From the NCBI GenBank assembly GCA_021495925.1, contig JAKEKT010000146.1, positions 1 to 56,457 of the forward strand: a stretch of DNA of 56,457 nt. The letters are read 5' to 3'. Position 1 is the stretch's first letter, and every line of letters begins with the position of its first letter. Of this stretch, positions 49,555 through 56,457 are shown piece after piece. The notes beneath the pieces are model-generated. The model was given only the letters and a program-made list of their open reading frames with translations. It had not been told where the DNA came from and did not search any database. Position numbers and translations under genes: made by a program. Origin of the DNA: Diplodia intermedia (Eukaryota > Ascomycota > Dothideomycetes > Botryosphaeriales > Botryosphaeriaceae).

Positions 49555-51924
49555 TCACTCATACCGCCTATCCCACCGCACCTCCCCCGCCCCCAACCCG
49601 CGGCGCCAATCACTCAACGCAATCCTGCCCACCTCCTCAAACGGCCTCACATCCTGCACCCTGCACCACCTCCCCCTCAGCACCGCCGCGCGCTGCCCCG
49701 CATCCAACACGCTTCCCCCCCTCTCCCCTCCGCCTCCCTCCCCTCTCTCCCCCCCGCCTCCCCCCCCGCCCACCCACCGCGACTCCCACGCCACCCCCGC
49801 GACCCCCCCAAACACATCCGGCACCCTCACCCCCGCCCGCAGCGCCGCCGCGCCCACCGCGCACCCCAGCATCGTCCCGGCGGCGGCCATGTACAGGCCG
49901 AGCCATGCCCAGCGCACGGCGTATACGTCGACCAGCAGCACCGTCGCCGTCGCATTCGGGGCGGGCGCCCAGTACGCGTTGTTGCCGGCGGTGGATGGCG
50001 ACGCGTACTTGCTGCGACCCGCGCTGCCGGGGAGGGCGAGGCGCCAGTAGGTGTTGAGGAAGTAGGCGAGGCGGGCGTTGAGGAGGGGGGCGGGGAGGGA
50101 GGGGAGGGGGGTGTTGGGGCGGTAGGCGGTGCTGGTGGGGGGGAGGCCGAGGTTGGTGAGGAGGTGGGCGAAGCGGGTGGAGGATGACGGGGAGGAGGTG
50201 GTGGTGAGTAGCGCCGGGATGTTGTGGAGCGGCGTGTGGTGGAAGACGGCGTCGAGGGTTTCGGGCCCGGTGAGGGGGTAGAGGGCGGAGTGGCGGGCGC
50301 GCTGGGCGGCGCAGGTCGAGGCGCCGGTTTCGAGGCTGCCGAGGCAGGTGATGGTGAGGTCGAGGTGGGTTGTGTGCACGTCGCAGAGGTTGATGAGGTT
50401 GTTGGTGGTGGTGGTGTTGGCTTCGCCGGAGTAGCCGATGGCGAGACGCGGGTTGGGTGCTGAGGGGGGACTGTGGACGTCGAGGAATACGGAGCTGTGG
50501 CGGCCGTTGGACTCGAACATGGAGGGTTCGTCTGTTGTGTTGGCGAGCCAGCGTAGCTCGGCGCGGTGGGTTGCGAGCCACGCGGTTAGGTCGATCCACT
50601 CGGAACACTGTGTCTTTGTGTCAAGAAGGTCATGTACGGTAGGGGTTCTTTGTTCCTCACATTCAGTGTGGGATACGAAGCTTCAACCTGCACGGTCGTG
50701 TTCCCAATTTGGCTATTGTTCAAACCAGTGATCTTCATTCCCACAAGAGATTCGTACACGGGAAGTTCATCATCCGAAACGTTTACCCATGCATATGGGT
50801 TTTGAGCATCGTATCCGGAGAGGTACTCCAAGTAGGGTATCCGAATGTCGTCCCAGAGGTCCCTCTGCGCTATCCGCAGGGCCTCAGTCAGCCCCCCGAG
50901 AGCATCCACCGGGTCATTGACATCTGTGTCGTTGGACTCTAGGCTCTTAACTTCGATAAGATGTAGAGGCGCATATGGTGCGAATGCTGCGGCGCTGAAC
51001 AGCAAATCCGCCTTGTCTGCCCCGAGATAGGATTCTGTGTCATCTTGTGACAGCTTGCCCACGTCTGTTGCGATAGACAGGTTTGCGTTGGGGTAGAAAG
51101 ACAGCTGGATCGGCTCATCTTGGGTATATGTCATCGGTTTTATTGCACGAAGAAGTCCTTGTACTCCGGCAGGACTGAGGCTCCAAAGGAGAACAAGACC
51201 AACCGACAAGATGGTGAGGAATCGAAGTTTGAAGACGCCTTTGATCGCACTACCCAAGGTGTTGCTGGTCAACAGTTTTTCGAGTATCTACTGCTTGATC
51301 AGTCACCGTGCTGCTTTGTAATGATATAAGGACTAACTCCGAATGTAGTGCCTCTTTCAACTTTGTAGAGTGCCAGGGTGTGAAGGAATGAACCCAGGAT
51401 GGCTGCAAAGGCAATGGGAAATGCCGAAGCTGTGACCTTGATGATCTGAGAAACAGCGTCGCCATCTTCGTCGGCGACTGTCTCCTTCTGATCAAGGCGA
51501 TATATCGCCCAACCGAGAGCTAAAGATTCCGTCTTAGCAACATCATGAGTCTATAACGGTAAAGATGACGTACCAAGAAAAAATACTGGGAACAAGACCA
51601 TGATGACGTGGGGCAGGAGTCGTCTGAAGAGGGAATGAGATGACTCTCGTAGAGTTTTGGCCGGGGCAGTGGTTTGTCGCTTCAGGAGCTCTTCATCAAA
51701 GTCTACACCGTGATTCTTAACTTTAGTCGACAATTCGGATGTAGTTGGAGGTTATACTCACTTTCCTCGCTTAGGGGCTGCATAAGGCTGCTTGAGGCCG
51801 TATCGACGCTCTCGCTGGTTTTCTGCATCTTGAAATCGGACGCTTGCGATGTTGACGGCGGGGTGGAGGGTGTAAAACATCCAAAGGCGATGGAGATAGA
51901 ATGGCCGTCGTTGCCGTCTGGCAT
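49555..51924 (-). CDS. Multi-pass membrane protein of unknown function, paralogue A
   Basis: Five exons on the minus strand (51924-51762, 51702-51574, 51519-51338, 51287-50661, 50607-49555) join in frame to 717 residues. Introns are 59, 54, 50 and 53 bp with GT-AG ends. A soluble Ser/Thr-rich N-terminus leads to a helix with RRLLPHVIMVLFPVFFLALG, a second one (AFPIAFAAILGSFLHTLALY), then FLTILSVGLVLLWSLSPAG. A long extracytoplasmic region follows, with N-glycosylation-type sites, conserved LHLIEVKSLES, RDLWDDIRIPYLEYLSGYD and PYAWVNVSDDELPVYESLVG, and CAAQRARHS. A last helix lies near LGLYMAAAGTMLGCAVGAAA, ahead of PDVFGGVAGVAWES and a short tail (VQDVRPFEEVGRIALSD). The architecture recalls fungal DUF3176-like proteins, but I cannot assign it firmly. 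It pairs divergently with paralogue B (53236-55649). Confidence 0.75.
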
Positions 51925-53235
51925 CCACTACAGCAACTACCGCTTGGGTAGGATGGATTCATATCCCCAGCTGAAAAGTGCCAAGGCTGTTAGCGCTGTC
52001 TGCAAGGATCTATTGTCCCATTCAAAGATGCCACCCATGACACTCGGTACAACGGTTCTTGTAGTTTGAGCTTGGCTGGTTTCACATGCTAGAATGAGGC
52101 TGTGCGGGGTTGAGAGGCTGCGCAAATGAAAAGTTTTACGTGATTCGTTAGCCACGAACGGCAGATGAGCAGCCATAATAAGTCGAGACCAGCCTTAACA
52201 ATAGAATCAAACGCATCCTCCCCGTGGTCAACCACTGTAACGCACAACATACTGCGACTTGTAATGCGAAGGGATGGGGGAGGCAGACGCAAATATACGG
52301 GATACGTTGACGCATGCTGGGTTGAAATAACCATGTCTGAAACCCTGCGATCGAGGCAATCTAGTGTTTCCTTCATACGAAAAGTCAGCCCCAAATGTAG
52401 AAATATAATGCGATAGAGTCTACCTACTTCTGTGCCTCGCATGTATAAGACGGGCAAGGCGCCGAGGATATTTCTGGTTCTACTGAATGCAACACCAGCC
52501 ACTCTCAAGGGTCGAAGCACATTCTGACCGTAGTACACGCCACAGACCTATTTTAAACATAGTAGTACGACTTGATAAGCTTCGCGAGCGAATAATGATG
52601 CTAAGCATTGCTTGCGCCAGTAATGATCATTCTTGAATTTATTTAGAGTAATCACACTACATGACAACGGGGCAGTGTCAACTAAGCCTTGGTGGGGGCG
52701 CTCTGATAATGGCATTAGTAGGCTCCCACAAAGACTATCTCCAACTAGCAGTAGTGCGTAGATCAGACACGTGCCGCTGTTGAAGCTTGCTCTCTAGACC
52801 ATTAAATCCCTAACTAGTGCCTTATCGCCTGCCGCTTCCCCGCTTCCTTAGCCGAACATCTAGAACGAGCTCACCAAACAATTATTCGCAAACCCTTAGA
52901 GAACATAGGATGACTTCGATCGTCCTCTAAACTGCATGACTCTTTTCTAAGTTATGCTAACAATGATGGTGTCTAGTACTTTTTTTTGTTCGATAGCGCC
53001 TAACCAGACCATTTGAAACGTGTTCCAGATGGATGGCTGAGCTTCTGTACAACTCTGGATGGGCTAAGAATCCTTACCAACTGACATTAGTCTTGGCAAT
53101 ACTCAGCTGCGACGAAGTACATCCCGCAAATGCGAAGCGACATATATACAGTCCTATGCGTATGGGATCTTGACCTTTATTGCGGCTACTCCAACGATAC
53201 CATTCATTACCCAACATTCTACAATCCCCTCGGAA
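51925..53235. promoter_or_regulatory. Shared divergent region between paralogues A and B
   Basis: About 1.3 kb between two divergent starts. A minus-strand ATG frame (52176-51937) ends just before the paralogue A start and contains SLQTALTALALFSWGYES, faintly like the N-terminus of sugar transporters, but it stops at once. Another frame (52538-52089) has no ATG. Otherwise there is nothing I can assign; a T-run of 8 lies near 52980. Confidence 0.4.
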
Positions 53236-55649
53236 ATGCAGTGCAGAAGCGAAGATTCCGCAAAACCATCGAGCCACCCGTTATTACCCCCAATTACCGA
53301 ATGTAGGTGCTACCAGTCATATATTCCAAAGCCAAAGACTCACATTTGCAGATGGCGCAGAAGGTGAAGAAGCCAAGCAGTCTCCAGCCCCAAAAGGCTG
53401 GCCTTTGCATCCGCAAACACTACGAGAGTCATCCGACTCGTTGACCCTGCGGATCTTGCCGCATGCCGCTAATTTGCTGATATCGGCATGCTTCATTGGT
53501 AAGTCAGTTGAACTCGTCATATGGCCACATTGTTGCTGATATTGTGAAATTTAGTTTTAGGTGTCTTGCTGTATCGACTTGGTGGTAAGGAGCAATCGGC
53601 TTACGGCGACCGCATTCTTTCCGTTGCCGGCCTTGCGGCGTCGATATGGCCGATCGCGTTTGCAGTTGTAATTGGCTCTTTTCTGCGCTCATTAGCGCTG
53701 TACAAGGCTGAGAGAGGTACTCGTCTTGGGGTTAGTTCGAGTCTTTCTGCCGCATGAGACTGCTGTTATTGACCCTGTTGGCAGATTCTCGAACTGGTTC
53801 TGACCAGCCAAACTTTGGGCAATGCGCTCAAAGCAATCTTTACACTTCGCTTTCTGGGAAAATGGTCCTTTTTCCTCCTATGCCTCTGGACTCTGAGCCC
53901 TGCAGGGGGCCAAGCCGTACTTCGCTCGGTATCTGCGCAGCGGGATGTCATCACAACCTCGATACCTATGCTTTATCATCCGTCTGTAAACTTTTCCACC
54001 GCGATGAGCGACGAGTATTGGAACAGCTCTGAGTATCGCCCCCTGTCGTGGGATTATCTGGATGACACGCAAACGCAACTGATGTTCAATTCGGCCGTTA
54101 CCTCGGCCTATGCACCGCTCCACCTCATCGAAGTCAACGAAACAGATCCCTACAACCCAATCAACTACCTCGGGGGCATGCAGGAAGCGATGAAGGTAGC
54201 TGAAAGAGATCTTTGGGGGAATGCTCGAATACCCGCTCTGGAACTGCTCACTGGGTACAATGCCGAAGACCCGTACGCCTGGGTCAACGTATCTGACAGC
54301 AAGCCCCCAACCTACGAATCACTCGTCGGCATGAAGATCCACGGCCTCCCACGGGGTTCTTTTACGAACACAACAGTCCAAGTCGAGGCCGCATATACTA
54401 CATTTAACGTAGGTACCATCTCTTCTACTGGCATGTCATTCTGCTCACGACCCAGTGCTCGCCCTGGTCCAACTTGACCGAGTGGCTCAGGGAGAATCCA
54501 CGCGGGCTGGTATACGCCAACACCACAAACGAAACGGAACTGTTCTACGCTCCCTACCGCATGACGAACGTGTTTCTCGACATTCTGAACCCCGCCGGCG
54601 ACGACGATGCCCATTCCCACCCCGACTTCGGCACCACCCTCGTCGTCGGCCACACAAACAACGGGTACTCCGACTACTGGTCGGACGACCCCGACGAGTA
54701 CGACCTCGACGCCGTCTACAGGAACTACATCACGCTCTGCACCGTCGGCACCACCCACCTCGACCTCCTCGTCGCCTGCACCCGCACCACCACCGCCGGC
54801 GACACCAGCTGCGCCGCGCAACGCGCCCGCCACTCCCCCCACTGGCCGCTCCAGCCCTCCACCACAATCTTCAACGCGGGCAACACGGCCAGCTGGTGGC
54901 AATACTTCTCCTACATCCCCTCCCTCCTCAAACTCACCACCACCACCACCCCCACCACCAACACCACCACCACCTCCCCCAGCGCCTCCTTCACCTGGAC
55001 CTCCAGCACCGGCGCCACGACCCTCGCCATCCCCTACGGCGACGTCTCCACCGCCCTCGCCGACACCCTCACCAACATGCGCCTCACCGCCACCTCCTCC
55101 GCCTACACATCCGCCTACCTCGACGCCGTCGCCCTCCCCACCCTCAACGCGCGCCTCGCGCACCTCGTCAATTCCTACTGGCGCCTCAACCTCAACGGCG
55201 CGGCCGGGCTCGGCGGCGTCGACGGCGCCGACAAGTACACGCTCAAGGCGCGGTCGAGCCCGTACTTCGCCGCCGCGCCATCCGGCGGCGCCGCCCGCGC
55301 GCTGCGCGACCCGCCCGCGTACCGCGTGCGCGGCGCCTACTTTTCCTTGTATGCGGTCGCTGCGGCCGTCATGTTGGCGTGCGCCCTGGCGGCGGGCGTG
55401 ATGAGGATCGCGTTTGTGCGCGCGCCGGATGTGTTTGGGGGCGCGGTTGGGGTGGCTTGCGCGTCGCCGTGGGTGGGTGCGCCGAGGGGTGGGTCGGGGT
55501 TGGATGCGGGGAGGCGGGCGAGGCTGCTGAGGGAGAGGTGGGTGAGGGTGCAGGATGTTAGGCCGGGCGGGGAGGTGGGGCTGGTGGCGTTTAGTGATCG
55601 GAGGGATTTGGAGGGGTGCGGGTTGGGGTGGGGGAGGAGGTATGAGTGA
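53236..55649 (+). CDS. Multi-pass membrane protein of unknown function, paralogue B
   Basis: Five exons (53236-53302, 53352-53498, 53561-53730, 53785-54408, 54456-55649) join in frame to 733 residues. Introns are 49, 62, 54 and 47 bp. Intron positions and phases (1, 1, 0, 0) are the same as in paralogue A, and the third intron in both has the unusual GTTAGT donor. Shared blocks include TLRESSDSLTLRILPH, PIAFAVVIGSFLRSLALYKA, LWTLSPAGGQAVLRS, SAYAPLHLIEVNETDPYNP, RDLWGNARIPALELLTGYNA, DPYAWVNVSD, SCAAQRARHSPHWPL and APDVFGGAVGVACASPW. Hydrophobic helices flank a ~500-residue presumably extracellular domain. A Thr-rich insert (poly-ACC, about 54930-54975) is unique to this copy. Function unknown; possibly a surface sensor or adhesion-type protein, by topology only. 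Confidence 0.8.
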
Positions 55650-55912
55650 TGGGATAGATGGATGGCTGGAGAGAGGGTGTGTGTGGGTGTGGCAGGGACC
55701 GTGGTCTGGGACGTTGTTCGGCGGCCTGCGTGACAGCTCGGGACTTGGAGCGTGGGAGCCGGTTGAGGAGCGCAAAAGGCTCTGTCGGACCCGCGGGGAA
55801 ACCATATACTTCTTACAGAATGATGTATTCGAGGTCCGAAAACATTAGCAATCAATGCCACATCGAGCCCTTTTCCAGAAAGTAGGTATATACAGAACGA
55901 CCATTCTTTTCC

Positions 55913-56266
55913 TCACTTCCTCCCCGCACCCAACTTGCCAACCTCAGCCACCACCGCCTCCGTCACCTCCTTCGTCGTCGCCTTACCACCCAAATCCGCC
56001 GTAACAACACCGCTCTCGCACACATTCTCGACGGCGTCAAGCAGCGCCTTGGCGGCGTCCTTCTCGCCCAGCCACGCCAGCATCTCGGCGGCGGTCCAGA
56101 AAGTGCCGACGGGGTTAGCAACGCCCTTGCCGGCGATGTCGAACGCGGAGCCGTGGATGGGCTCGAACATGGACGGATTCTCGCGGGTGGGGTCGAGGTT
56201 GGACGTGGGCGCGATGCCGATGGAGCCGGCGAGGGCGGCGGCCAGGTCGCTCAGGATGTCGGCGTG
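55913..56266 (-). CDS. Tartrate/3-isopropylmalate dehydrogenase family, last exon (partial)
   Basis: The 117-codon last exon on the minus strand begins after a TTTGCAG acceptor with HADILSDLAAALAGSIGIAP. It continues TSNLDPTRENPSMFEPIHGS, AFDIAGKGVANPVGTFWTAA and EMLAWLGEKDAAKALLDAVE before the stop at 55913. The D-I-L-S-D-L metal-binding Asp pair and the F-E-P-x-H-G-S-A-x-D-I-A-G-K NAD-binding loop are those of decarboxylating beta-hydroxyacid dehydrogenases. The S-I-G-I-A-P...M-F-E-P-I-H-G-S-A-F form is closer to tartrate dehydrogenase than to leucine-pathway enzymes. The preceding exon (ending in x-A-T-N-L) should lie just upstream but is not visible in the remaining 190 bp of the window. 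Confidence 0.85.
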   Translation of the reverse strand, partial: HADILSDLAAALAGSIGIAPTSNLDPTRENPSMFEPIHGSAFDIAGKGVANPVGTFWTAAEMLAWLGEKDAAKALLDAVENVCESGVVTADLGGKATTKEVTEAVVAEVGKLGAGRK

Positions 56267-56457
56267 CTGCAAACAACACACACACACACAATCAGCACTT
56301 TCCGTCCAAAGGCCCCGGGGGGGGGGGGGGGGGGGGGGGGGGTAGTGGTGCTGGGGGCAGGCGTTGGCCCCTCCGCCGCCGCCGCCGTCGTCGGGCGACA
56401 GGATGCTGGAGATGGACATGTTGTGCATGCGGCGCGGGGCCTGCTGGGTTGCGGGCG
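56267..56457. other. Window edge with CA repeat, 26-base G run and unrelated coding-like text
   Basis: A CA repeat at 56276-56290 falls in the presumed intron. A run of 26 G occupies 56317-56342. Beyond it, the minus strand reads RRMHNMSISSILSPDDGGGG, unlike any dehydrogenase; it looks like part of a different, regulator-like protein. Confidence 0.5.
56317..56342. repeat. Mononucleotide G run (26 bp)
   Basis: Uninterrupted G26 on the plus strand, the longest homopolymer in the window. Runs of this length are error-prone in assembly. Confidence 0.95.

Noticed and set aside
49353..50057. Pro/Thr-rich plus-strand frames as a wall protein
   Set aside because: Arises from C-rich simple sequence and the antisense of membrane paralogue A.
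51937..52176. Minus-strand frame with SLQTALTALALFSWGYES as a sugar-transporter gene
   Set aside because: Only about 25 suggestive residues before a stop; no following transporter sequence in any frame.
1..56457. CRISPR arrays, prokaryotic operons, tRNA and rRNA genes
   Set aside because: No regularly spaced repeats; gene structure is fungal; no sequence with both tRNA A and B boxes was found by eye. A tRNA scan would be decisive.

Overview
The window is nuclear DNA from a filamentous ascomycete (Pezizomycotina). The reasons are short GT-AG introns of about 40-65 bp, a HET-domain gene, a Zn2Cys6 regulator, a SRPK-type kinase fold, many secreted carbohydrate-active enzymes, GC-rich genes, and a ~6.8 kb AT-rich tract with the hallmark of repeat-induced point mutation (RIP). 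I cannot place the species.

Layout. 0-5.6 kb is gene debris: the tail of an FMN-dependent hydroxy-acid dehydrogenase, a STAND/ankyrin-type C-terminal fragment, a frameshifted BTB gene, and a Zn2Cys6 regulator with an in-frame stop and a damaged zinc cluster. 5.8-8.9 kb holds a DHA2-type MFS exporter and a divergent zinc-independent MDR oxidoreductase. 10.3-11.7 kb holds a four-exon secreted cysteine-rich protein. 13.0-14.3 kb is a decayed DUF3433 membrane-protein gene. 14.5-16.0 kb is a TDT (Mae1/TehA-like) transporter, flanked by copies of an unexplained small coding-like repeat. 17.1-19.1 kb is a HET-domain gene.

19.3-37.3 kb is a glycan-degradation island: GH43, a Sde182-like (DUF1593) gene, GH106-type rhamnosidase, a MATE transporter and GH29 fucosidase. 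The DUF1593 gene is cut in two by a Ty1/Copia LTR retrotransposon (22315-28454, minus strand, 148-bp LTRs, 5-bp target duplication). The transposon and the 3' half of the host gene are saturated with RIP mutations, while the 5' half is untouched. The GH106 gene carries two in-frame TAGs and frameshifts.

37.8-39.5 kb is a five-exon SRPK-like gene whose frame is fully open but whose catalytic motifs are lost. 39.8-49 kb holds a small mitochondrial-type protein, a hairpin, a metalloprotease-like remnant, a conserved fungal protein, an SDR, a secreted cysteine-rich protein, an ankyrin protein and a BAHD/trichothecene-type acyltransferase. 49.6-55.6 kb is a divergent pair of paralogous membrane proteins with the same five-exon, four-intron structure. 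The right edge is the last exon of a tartrate/isopropylmalate dehydrogenase next to a 26-base G run.

The main story is an accessory region under decay. Several genes are broken by insertion, RIP, nonsense or frameshift changes, alongside intact transport and polysaccharide-degrading functions. All coordinates, intron calls and motif readings were made by eye; no database search was run.
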